Of a DNA stretch of 64,000 nucleotides, positions 45,673 to 55,900 are shown piece after piece; position 1 is the first letter of the stretch, and each line of letters starts with the position of its first letter. The notes below the pieces were generated by a model. The model saw nothing but the letters and a program-made list of their open reading frames with translations. It was not told the origin of the DNA and did no database searches. Location of the stretch: NCBI GenBank assembly GCA_002812745.2, contig NCSJ02000073.1:62001-126000 (forward strand). Reading direction: 5' to 3'. The translations under genes were made by a program, and so were the position numbers. This stretch comes from Scytalidium lignicola (taxonomy: Eukaryota > Ascomycota > Leotiomycetes).

Positions 45673-47767
45673 ATGGCATTGAAGGATTTCTTCATCGATA
45701 GCCAAGATGAGCTGTTACACCAGCCGGGTTCTTCTGCCGTCTCTTCATGCTCGCTCCCGTCAGCAACAACAAAGAATTATGGCATTATCCATGAAATTGC
45801 TGCTCTTATAACGGCAGCTCCAGAACTGCGTGTTCGTAGTCCGGAACCTCAAGATGCTGGTGATGCTTGTTCCCAGGCGTCTGAAAGTGCATCACAAGCT
45901 ATTCAGCAAGCGTCGCAGCAGGCCTCGGATTCTATACGGCAAGCTTCACAACAGGCCTCGCAATCGATTCAACAAGCTTCACAGCAAGCTTCTCAAGCTT
46001 CACGACAAGCATCTCAGTCTGCGTCCCAAGCAATACAACAAGCACAAAATACTGCATCACAACAAATCGCGGCGGCCTCAAGGAGTATAAGTAGTGCAGT
46101 ATCGTCTGCCAATTCCGTCATGTCGAGCGTGTCCGCCTCAGCAGCAAATGCGATATCGCAGGCAACTAGTCGAATGTCTGCTGCCCAGGCAAGCGCATCT
46201 TCTGCTCAGGTATGCTTAATTCAACTTACCTCTATTTCTGGCATATCTATTTCCGTGGTAGACGTAAGACTTAGGCTCACAATGGCATATTAGGCCGAAG
46301 CATCAAAAGCTATTCAAGCAGGAGCAGCAGTTGCAGCGGCTACAGGTGTGTGGCACTTATCATTCATACAATTAATGCTCTCTTGCTAAATATAACAAGG
46401 TTCTGCCGCCGCAGTAGGATCGTCTTTTCTGTCTGCTGCAGCAAAAGCTACTGAAGGTGCTCAGGCATCTGTATCTGCATTTGGCGTAAGTTGACACTAA
46501 TCATCCAGGACATATTCCTAATTCCTCTCAGTCAGCAGCATCTTCTCAAATAGCAGTTGCATCTCAGCAAGTGAAAGCGTCGCAAGTCCAAGCAGTCACA
46601 GCCACCCAAGCTGCTATTGCCATTGTGGGCAGTATTATCGCATCATCCCTCCTATCCATATTAATATTCTATCTCATTACGAGGCGGCGGAAAAAGAAGG
46701 AAGGACGAGTGCAGATGTCAAGGAGTCCTGGTCTAAGCAGACGGGATTTGGTGTCGCCGAGACCAGAATATCAACCAGAGCCTAAACCGCCATTTTCCGC
46801 TGATGGAGAGAGTACTCTTGTTAATTTGCAATCGAACTATGCAGGAACGAGAGATGTTCCCGAAAGCTCAGCCTCGCGAAGTTCCTTCTCCTTGTTTCCA
46901 AAACCTCCATCAGGCAAATACAACCCCAAAGACCAGAAAAATGTGGATCTTAAAACAACTTCTGTGCCATGGAATCCAGCAAATCCGCCCAAAGTTCCTG
47001 CATTGGGCTCGTGGCTCAAGCTCCAAAGCGAAACAATATCGCCCTTTGGACCAATACAGTTATCAACTGACATTGATTCGAATGCTCCACTCGGTGGCCA
47101 ACTAAAATCACCATTAAGGAGTATGGATCGACCAGGAAGTTCCTCACCGACCCGGAAACCAATTGGTTCTAGTCCTAAGAAAACAACAACTACAGAAACT
47201 TTGTCCACTAGAAAGGACGATTCACCATCGAAAACTAATCCTATAAGGCCTGTCCAATTTCAGAATCAAAACCAAACTAAATCCCCAAGTCCCGATACCA
47301 TCCTCCGCGTCTATCGAGCCAGCAAAGCCAGCGTCTGGACTGATGACGTCCCCTCCCCTACACCACCACCTACCACCACCACCCCTGGCACAGCCTCAAT
47401 CAAGATCCAATTTTCCCCCAATGCAAACTCCGTAATGCGTTTTCCTGCGCCAATACAACCGGTTCGGGACACGGCAGAATGGCTTTCTGAGCGACAAAGG
47501 GGGAGCAGGAATATAGGCTCGAGGGATTCCACATCTTCGTCGAATGCGCCAAATAATGCGAGAGGGCTTGGGTTACCTTTTGGGCTACCTTCTAATCCGG
47601 GAATTGGACTGCTAGCGAAGCAGAGGAGTTTAAGGGCTGAGATTGGATATGTTAATGATAATGATGATGAAGAGGGTGAGAAAGGGAAGGGGAAGGGGAA
47701 GATGAGAGCGAGTGGTGGAAGTGAAGGTAGTCGAATTCGGACCCCGGGGGTCGGGAAAGCGATGTGA
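45673..47767 (+). CDS. single-pass membrane protein with uncharged 11-residue repeats
   Basis: Four exons, 45673-46209, 46294-46345, 46400-46485 and 46532-47767, with introns of 84, 54 and 46 nt and matching phases, giving 636 residues. Residues 73-138 are six consecutive 11-residue units of the form ASQxIQQASQQ, almost free of charge; Ala/Ser-rich sequence continues to about 245. A membrane segment at about 253-274 (AIAIVGSIIASSLLSILIFYLI) is followed by RRRKKK, predicting an outside N-terminus and a cytosolic C-terminus. The 360-residue tail is Ser/Pro/Thr-rich and disordered, ending in a DDEEGEKGKGKGK patch. Architecture resembles fungal wall-stress sensors (Ser-rich stalk, one TM, cytosolic tail), but no WSC or other domain is visible. 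The N-terminus lacks a clear signal peptide; a start at 45779 in another frame encodes MALSMKLLLL before a stop, which might point to an unseen indel. Function unknown. Confidence 0.85.
45889..46086 (+). repeat. six 33-bp units encoding 11-residue repeats
   Basis: Encodes residues 73-138 in units beginning with Ala-Ser, spaced exactly 11 residues apart. Unit 1 is ASQAIQQASQQ and unit 3 is ASQSIQQASQQ. Synonymous codons differ between units, so the peptide pattern is better kept than the DNA. Confidence 0.9.
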
Positions 47768-48292
47768 AGTCGATAGGATTTCCCCACGGAGATTTATATT
47801 TATATTTATATTAAATTAGTTAATTCTGTCAGACTGTTTGCATTGGTATCGCGTGATTGCTTCTCTAATGATAGACGATGAAAGTTGGAGAATAAAATCT
47901 TGTATGCATATTCCTTATTGTCCTATTATCCTAACTCTAAGGAACTTTATTCTCAAAACTGGTGAGTTCTTGATCACGCTGACCAGCAAGTGACCCTTTT
48001 AGTTACTCCGACCATTTAAATTTTCCCATGAACCAAAACCAAACCCGAGCAAACCAATTTCACTAACACGGGATATCATAACTTAGCATCAATCAATAAT
48101 TCAACAACGTCATGGCCCGTTACGCCAAATCCATCCATTCATCTTCATCCATACGTCACTCAAAACCGTGTATTTGGCAGTGGGATCTCTGCTGTGGGTC
48201 TTCAGAACAGAATCTTATTAGCAAAAGAATTAGACCGCAAGCAATAAACAAAAATGAAGTAGCATAATAAAGGACCAGGCTCATGGATTAGC
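47768..48292. other. short intergenic region
   Basis: 3' UTR of the repeat membrane protein gene, with a TTTATA repeat just after its stop (47796-47815). Nothing else recognised. Confidence 0.5.
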
Positions 48293-48652
48293 TCACAGAG
48301 GAGGTAGTGGTTTGTCTTTCCAGTACTCCGGTATGTATATGCCTCTACATCTCATGGCTCTTTCCTCAAGCGGCAGAGGAGGAAGTGGTTTCTCCTCGAA
48401 GCCATTGAAAAATATGTGGACATAGTGCAGGGAGGCCTGATCATAGGGTCGTTTCTCAACATCGGAATATTCAGAGGATGCGTAGCCATTTGAACTATGG
48501 AGAGTCCTTTGATTATTGTGCTCAGACGCACAGTTCTCAATGTACGACCTTTCCCTCTGTTCGGTGGAGGGAGATCGTTTTCTGAAGTAGCGTTTGGCTC
48601 GCGTGAACATGTTGAGGGATTTATTGCTGTTGCTTTTTCTATCCATACCCAA
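48293..48652 (-). CDS. small hypothetical protein with two KPLPPL motifs
   Basis: Open frame of 119 residues starting MGMDRKSNSNKSLN. It contains a basic patch (RAKRYFRKR) near residues 18-26, a polar middle, and two copies of a proline motif: EKPLPPLPLEER and, at the extreme C-terminus, DKPLPPL. Such KPLPPLP motifs recur in fungal proteins and resemble SH3-binding ligands, which is an inference. The reading frame is intronless, the ATG lies about 120 bp inside a region with no competing gene, and the repeated motif argues for a real product, but no family is recognised. An overlapping minus-strand frame (48352-48666) has no such features. Confidence 0.4.
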   Translation of the reverse strand: MGMDRKSNSNKSLNMFTRAKRYFRKRSPSTEQRERSYIENCASEHNNQRTLHSSNGYASSEYSDVEKRPYDQASLHYVHIFFNGFEEKPLPPLPLEERAMRCRGIYIPEYWKDKPLPPL

Positions 48653-50719
48653 TTGTCACTATACAATCTAACGTCTTTTGATGGAAAGTTTAATACCGTT
48701 GGAGCGGGACATGGTGGCTTGATGTATTTATGCCATAACTTAATTATTTTTTCTTAATGCAGGACTTAATAATAGTATTTGGAGTTTTTCGAGGGCACGC
48801 ACTGACTGATATTTCTAAATTCCTTTTTCTTGCTTCATATGTACCTGCAGTGGGAGGTGCAGCATTGACTGATGGACGGAAGACGAGGCTGAGACTTAAT
48901 GGGAGGGATTCTGCATTGCTGGCGTTGTGATTGGTCAATGATTCTAGTGTCTGCTCGCTGATTGGCCTTCGAAACTTGGCCGGTGATACGCCGGATCTTG
49001 ACTGGACTTCATACATTCCTCCTGCACAAGAGTCGCTTTCAAAGGGGGAGATCAGCCAAGAGAATCCTCCGTGGCATCCCTTTCGCATCTCAACTGCCTT
49101 CTCATACTTAGTCTTGAGAACATTTCTAGACCGCCATTGACTATTCATTCCTTGTCAGCGCAACCCCATGTGCTGGATTGCTGCAGGAACACGGACACCA
49201 GATGTTGTCTTTCGAGAATTCGAGAACGCATATTCGTATCCAACAATATATACCTCATGAGAAGGTAGATCAGTAACCCAGAAACATGGCTGTAGCCAAG
49301 AATGACTTCGAGATATCTGCGGACTCCAATACTCAAGCAGTTACTGGAAACTCTGCTGCTGTCATGAATTATTTTAGTTGGCCTCCTATTCATCCCCATC
49401 ACTTTCCCATGGATTGGTTCATCTCTACCATCCTACGCTTCGACTTCTTTCTGTTCCTGGAGCTAGAATACACGAACCCCTTCTCTGTTATGACCTCTAA
49501 CCGTATTGGGACCTATCTAGGTATAAGCACCTTTCAGCTAGATGCACTAGCAATGTTGTGTAGCACATTTTTTCATGTTTGATTGGATACCGTGCAGTCA
49601 GCTATTACCATTTCTGCTCAGGCTGGTGTTCCTTTTTCAGCTCCTTCTGTCGAAATAGGAAATCGCATCAAACCTTCTGCTTCAGTCAACGTAGGTAACT
49701 GCATCAGAGACATTTCCTCACCTTTCCCGCATCTCCAACATTTTTTGCCAGCTAAGCAGATTCCTATAGATATTTCAGTATGCTTTTCGGTTTACCTGTT
49801 GACATCATCGTTAAAGGAACGATGCAAGTTGCGACTCAGCTGGCAGAATTTATGTTGAACTGAGAAAAGTTTTTGGCGTATGATGCATGCTTAGAGCGTG
49901 CTTTCTAGGAAGCAGACCTGAGATGAATAGAAAGAGTGTAGTTCTGAATCTGTCGATCGCGAACGCTCGACTACTGACAAGAATGCAGCCGTGCGAACGT
50001 CATGCCTTTTCTGATATTCTATGGAGTGATCATACGGTCAGTTAACTCGCTGATATCGGAGAAGTTCGGATGTCGGTTTCATATTTGGCGTTTGATTCTT
50101 GGTGATATCTAAAGCCCATTGTTTTTCGAAAATACGGAGGACATCTGGGGAGCCTTTGCATGTGCAGAAGAATCATGTGAAAGGGAGTGTTGCTTAGAAT
50201 TGGAATCCTGGCTGTAGTCAGTGCTATATATAGGATTGTCATATGTTTTTAGATATTCACGCAGTCACCGTAAACATAATTGCGGGCCTGCTTCAAAGCC
50301 TGATCGACTGACTGTAATCATTGGTAGAAGTATGCCAACGAAAGGCAACCGCTCGGTCATATTTAGCAACGGAGGAAAAATCTGATATCGAATGGATTGG
50401 TGGGTGATTAATGGAGCAAAATGTGCATAGTTCTTATTTTTTGCTAGTAATTATCTAATTGCAACCAAACATAAGATGTAGTTTCCGTCCCTTGCGTGAT
50501 TCTAAATAGGAAAGATGAATGTTGTTGTATCGGCTCGAAATGGGCAACCACGATGGAGGGTCCCGCTTCTGCAATAATCTTTCCAAGTGCCATCTTCCTA
50601 AGCTTCATTAACAAAGATCATATTCTTTCGAACTAAGTATTGCATTGCCGTAACTCTATTGATTCATTCCCACAGACTAAATATTCCATTGTTACGCATC
50701 CGATATCACATTCATAATA
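48653..50719. other. 2-kb region with at most one doubtful gene
   Basis: Between the small proline-motif ORF and the eight-exon gene. Apart from the low-confidence candidate at 49286-49858, I see no coding pattern. Confidence 0.45.
49286..49858 (+). CDS. doubtful small gene, exon structure unresolved
   Basis: ATG in a strong context (AAC-ATG-G) opens 98 codons (MAVAKNDFEISADSNTQAV...), stops at 49580-49582, and continues in the same frame to 49858. Plausible splice signals surround the stop (CTAG/GTATAAG near 49520; CCGTGCAG near 49605), but the exact joint is unclear. The frame segment after 49605 (SAITISAQAGVPFSAPSVEI) has a protein-like composition. No family recognised; it may be chance. 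Confidence 0.2.
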
Positions 50720-52962
50720 ATGGACACAGAGATACCAATTCAAAAGGAGAGACAGGAGTCGACGGAAGAAGAAACCAAGGAATCAAGAACTCCACCTGCA
50801 GATTCAGAAACAAGTTCGGCTGGCCCTTCAGGTTCACAAACTTACAGTCAGTTGCATATCCAATTTTTGTTGATCATCACATTGACTATTGTATAGATGG
50901 ATCCGAAGGCGTTGCTAGCGGAGGGACGGCAGTATCAAGTGGCATTCCAAGCACCACTGGTGTTGCAACTGGTCAGTTACAGATCCACATGATTCCTGTC
51001 CATCACCGAGATTGATCATTGTATAGAATCTCAAAGTCAAACGGTTCGGGCGACTGCCTCTGGTCCGGGCGAAGCTGAGAGCAGTTCCGCTGCACAATCA
51101 AGAGGTCTGTAATAATTAGCTCTATTCTTACTCATATGATGTGTTATGCTCACATAAGAACAGCCGGTGGTATCGCGGGGGCAGAACTAGAAAAAGAAGT
51201 GGAGCAGGCGGCGGAGGAGAGCGACGAAGAAGAGGAGGAGGGGATGCCATTAAACATCCCAACAGAATTTCAATCTCACAAAGCCCCTTCCAGGAAAGGA
51301 AAGGAACGAATGGGTCAGTGGTAGATCAGTGCCTGTCAACATCTGGAGATTGAGTTCATACTAACACAAATTGGTGAATCGTAGTTGAACCCACAAAGAC
51401 ATCAACGGCAAAAGGTATGCCATTTTTTGGCTTGCAGAAACGATAAATGTAGACCCAGTATCTAACTCATTCGCAGGGAAAGGGAAGGCTGCTGCTGAAG
51501 AGGATATGGGCACTATAATTGAAAAGACTAGAAGTAAACAGGATTCAGAATCCGGCGAACTAGGACGTAAGTAGATCTGAATACCTGGAAACTGCTTCTG
51601 TCACCCCATCCCCCATCAGAATAGCATATTTTTATGTAAATAATCGCGACTATTCTAATGCTCATCGATATATATAGCTCCACCGCGTCCGGAAGCTGGA
51701 CTCACGGAGATACCAAAACTTCCGGAATTCCGCAAGCCAAAGGAAGCCCTATCCCCGGCTACAGAGAGCTTATCAGCCCAATCTAAAGTCAGAGCAATCG
51801 CAGATGTGCTTCGTGAGGAGGAACAGGTAGGAACGAGTGAACTAACTGCGCATATCGAAAGCACGCAGGACTCTGCACAGCAACTGACGCAGCAGCAGTG
51901 AGTTTGCCCCTAGTTTTTAGAGAAGGATATATGAAACAACAACTTGGAAGTCAAAGAATTTAGAGCTGATGATATATATTCAGGGTCGATATTACTGTCA
52001 GAGAACTTTCTGATAATAACGATGACATAGAGACTGGATCGGTTGAACACTTTGAAGATGTAGAAAGACTTGAGACTCGTACTCAGGCTTCACCACCCGT
52101 TGAGAGACTTGTTGAGAGACCTGTTGAAAGACAGCAACATCCTGAGTCTGAATCTGGTACTCAGGCTCCATCTCATGCTCACACTCCGCTACCTAGTGAG
52201 AGTCTGCAACTTCCAGAGCTGGAGCTACCTACACAGGATTTACCACCTATTGCTGAGAGTCCGGAACCTCCAGAATCTCCAGAGTCTCCAGAGCAGGAGT
52301 TCCAAACACGGACATCACCAGTTGAGGGTACGCAACCTCCTGCGGCTAAGCATTATGCAGAAGCTTCCATACCTCTTGAAAATCCGACACCTAGTAAGTC
52401 TGAGTCTAGTGTCAGACCTCCATCATGGGTTGAGAATCCACCACCTTCTGAGCCAGAATCTCCACAGGTTCCACCACTTGGTGAAAGCTCGCAACTTCAT
52501 GAGCCTACAGAGATACCACCTACTAAGTCTGCACCTGTTGGACATCTGGACCCTCGTAAGGCTACACAGACTCCATCGCCGATTGAGAGTCTACCACCTC
52601 TTGAGTCTCCATCACAACAGCCCCCTACGGAGCAGCCTCCTACGGAACAGCCACCATCACAACAACCTCCTACAGAACAGCTTCCTACGGAACAGCCACC
52701 ATCACAACAACCTCCTACAGAACAACCTCCTACAAAACAGCTTCCTACGCAGCAGCCTCCCATACAACAGCCTCCTACAGAGCAGCTGCCATCACAACAA
52801 CCTCCTCCTACAGAACAGCCTCCTACAGAACAGCCTCCTACAGAACAGCCTCAATCACAACAGCCTCCATCACAACAACCTCCATCACAACAGCCTCCCG
52901 GTCCGCATGAAGGTCCACCCTCTCGTCAGGCACGCCAGCATGAGGGGTGTTGCAAAAAGTAA
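50720..52962 (+). CDS. eight-exon gene for a disordered Pro/Glu/Gln-rich protein
   Basis: No long ATG-initiated frame shows this gene; it appears only after splicing. Exons: 50720-50846, 50897-50971, 51027-51104, 51164-51313, 51385-51414, 51477-51566, 51678-51897 and 51984-52962. Introns are 50, 55, 59, 71, 62, 111 and 86 nt; the first six are all phase 1, the seventh phase 2, and the frame stays open throughout, giving 582 residues. Several donors are GTCAGT or similar and acceptors TATAG or CGCAG. The protein starts MDTEIPIQKERQESTEEETK, is acidic with short KGKGK patches, and ends in about 20 pentapeptides PPTEQ/PPSQQ followed by HEGCCKK. No domain, signal peptide or membrane segment is seen; it is predicted disordered. 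A further intron (GTAAGA at 52959 to TTCGTAG at 53030) would replace the end with SLFASFDTEAVVFAL and stop at 53079. Function unknown. Confidence 0.8.
52609..52893 (+). repeat. coding tandem repeat of 15-bp units (PPTEQ/PPSQQ)
   Basis: 285 bp encoding about 19-20 pentapeptides, mostly PPTEQ or PPSQQ, with occasional variants (LPTEQ, PPIQQ, one three-base insertion giving PPPTEQ). Neighbouring pairs repeat as larger units, suggesting recent slippage or unequal crossing over. All three plus-strand frames are open through most of it because of the repeat. Confidence 0.92.
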
Positions 52963-55900
52963 GAAATTCTAACTTCCCTTATTTTCATGCTTTACCTTAC
53001 CTGTTGGAATGCGAGCCTACTTATTCGTAGGTCACTATTCGCGAGTTTTGATACTGAGGCAGTGGTCTTTGCGCTTTAAGCATGACAAGTGTCTGTCGAT
53101 GGTTTTCCTACCTTTCTTCTCCTAAATTTCTTTTGACTTGAGGCAGCAAGGCCTGCTCTGTTGAGACTCACCTATCTCTTATTCGTATTAGTCACCCGAG
53201 ATTGTTTTAAAACCATTTTACCTTCTAACGTGGACTTTGTGGCAGATTGTGCACTTGTGGATTGCCCGAGAGGTGCATTATCACGTAACTTTTCTGATTT
53301 TCTTGGTCGACGGGGTGTTCAGGGGTTTGAATGATGGGTTTCTGTGATTCATTTTGATCAAGAAGAGTGCATTTGTGCACTACAGCGTTCTGCGATTTGC
53401 ATCCAGCGTAGGTTTCAAAGCATTCCACCTCTTCGACGGCGCAACGTTCATTCAAACAGATATTCCAAAGTAGCATAATCCTCTCTCTGGGATGTTTTTC
53501 TATCATTATCACCTTACCTTGCAGGCTTGGACATCAGGAGGTAGAAGGTACCAAATATTGACAGCTTAGCTCAACCTTCTTGATGTGTCCTCTATCCACT
53601 TAAGACACCTGCATCTTCTCATAGGAGTGAAGCTTGTGTGAAGCTGGAGGGACGATGCCAAGGCAAGGATCAAGATCAGCGATTAATTACCTCGGAGGAG
53701 GGAAATTGCGCATGTATTTTAGAAAACTTGAATTCAGCACGCAGACTTATTCCTGGAGAGTTATGCCTCGAGCATGGATGGGCTTGCTCATATGACTGAA
53801 TGAACCCAGTGATGCAAGCACCACGGTTCATAGCGAGCCGCCGTGTTCGTATTCTGTGCCGGTAGATAGCTTTTCCATTGCCCAAAGATTTCTCCCATGT
53901 TCTTACCATCCATTATTCATGCAAGAAATTGTGTGATTGCCGGAGCTCGGGATAATTAACCCCAAACAACCACAACACACCACAACGCCTCAAAATCATC
54001 TTTACAGGAAGATCACAAAAAGATGATCCTGCAAGTGAGACACCCGACGCACGGGGAAAATCTCGGGTGGGTTGAATGAGAAAGTAATAATTGTATGTAA
54101 TAATAAGACCAAAGGCCAAACGCCTTCTCCGATAAAGGAGGTGATTCGCAACTGCGGCCACAGGAAGTAGTTTGAGCGGAGAAGAGCGCCTTTCGCACGA
54201 ACTGGATCGGAGCAAGTCCGACGGAACAGGTTTGGGACCAATGAGCTACGATCGGAATCTGACCGAAACAAAGTGCGGAGTTCCAACTTTAACGGAGTAC
54301 TAAGTTGTTTTAGTACGGAAATCGAACGTTGTGATGAAATACAGTTAGATGTGTGGAATGGGAAAGGGTGTGCGGGGAGTTAAGTGAGGTTGCTTTAGTT
54401 GTGACATGGTCTGTGCCGAGCTTGACGCGGTTCGCGCGATTGGATGCGCTTTAGTCGGGAGGATCAATTAGGAAATAGAAATGAGAACCTACTGGTAACT
54501 AACTTAACTTACTGGTGATTTGATTACGGAAAATAGTACAAAGATGTTGAGAAAGAGAAGGGAAAAAAAGAATTCGAGTAGCAGACTGAGAGATTGCAAT
54601 TTTGAGCTTACGCTTCGAAAGCCGATCAACTTTTGCTCGGTTTGACTCCCCCGGTGGCGGGGAGATATCATTGGCGGAAGTGTGTTTCCGATCTATGTCA
54701 GTAGCGGGGAGAGTCGGTACTTCCGATCTGCCAATTTGTTACGCCAGAGCTTGAGGTCGGATCTTCCGACGGATCGCAAACCTAGGTTAAGATAGGAGTT
54801 AGTCTTGGATTTGGTTAGTTTGTGTTCGTGTTGCTCTTGTGCTGTGTTTGTAATGTGTGCCGTGCTACCAGTACCAGGACTGGAAAGAATGAATATCGAA
54901 TAAGAGACCGTTGATATATGGTGGTAGTGGTGTGATGATGTTAATAGTTTCACAAGGGTAATAATAACAATAATAAATCAACTCCTAAGGGACAAATATT
55001 GTGAGGGATAGAGTCAGAATTGNAAAAAAAGGAAATCTCCGACGACCAGGAAAGGGTTGAATGGCTTGAAGACTTGAAGGCGTTTGGTCTCTTGCCAAGA
55101 TAGAAACCTTACCAGATGTGAACTTGCCGTCGTTTTACCGGTACCGATCACTGTCACCTTCTAGATTCCCCAAGGTGCTTCCGCAGTTGTAGCGATCTTT
55201 TTTGCGATTGGATCAACGGCAGCTTTAGGAAGCTCTCTTGCTGCAATTTTCCTGGATGGTTGGTGGTGGTTGTTGGTAGTAGTTTGAAATGACTTTTGAT
55301 GGTGGGAAGTGGCTTGCTGTTGGATTATGTCAGTGGTAATCAGTTGAGACAGGACCGGCAAAGGGCAGGAAAGATGGACGTAGTGCAACTCTTTTTGAGT
55401 TTAAAACCCGACGATGGATGGGGAACACAAGAGAGAGAGAACGGGATTTGATAGCCATGGGAGCACATGGGATGGGATACTGTTTCTGTCCTTCCGATTA
55501 CCGGTAGCGATGTAGCAGTCAGCCAGTCAGCCAGTGTGCTGGTGCGGAGGATGTAGCTTGTCCAGAGAAACGTGGGTCACGTCTCGGTTCGCCTGGGGGA
55601 GGGAGCGAAATGGGGGCTGCTGGGCGTTTGTTGGTGCGGTGCCACTGCATCAAACCCTTGGTCCTCGACCGGCCTCGCACTGTAGCTGCTGTACACACGG
55701 ACACGATGCCGACTCTCTGCACATTATCTACCCCGCTGTGGATCCCCCCAAGACCTTCCATGCTGGGTGACGGGTGAGAGTCGGGCGAGGCTGATCCGTG
55801 TGGTGACGGAGTAAGAGAACTCCGGACAGTACCAAGGATGTATTTGGAGAATGTTTGGAGAACTTGGAGACGCATTGGAGAGCAGCGCATTGACGATGGA

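Noticed and set aside
52497..52763. Minus-strand Cys/Gly-rich frame resembling a metallothionein-like or keratin-associated peptide
   Set aside because: It is the antisense of the CCTCCTACAGAACAG repeats; the apparent Cys pattern is simply that repeat read on the other strand.
55161..55388. Minus-strand frame ending in RKIAARELPKAAVDPIAKKI
   Set aside because: The peptide end looks protein-like, but I found no convincing upstream exon, family or start context.
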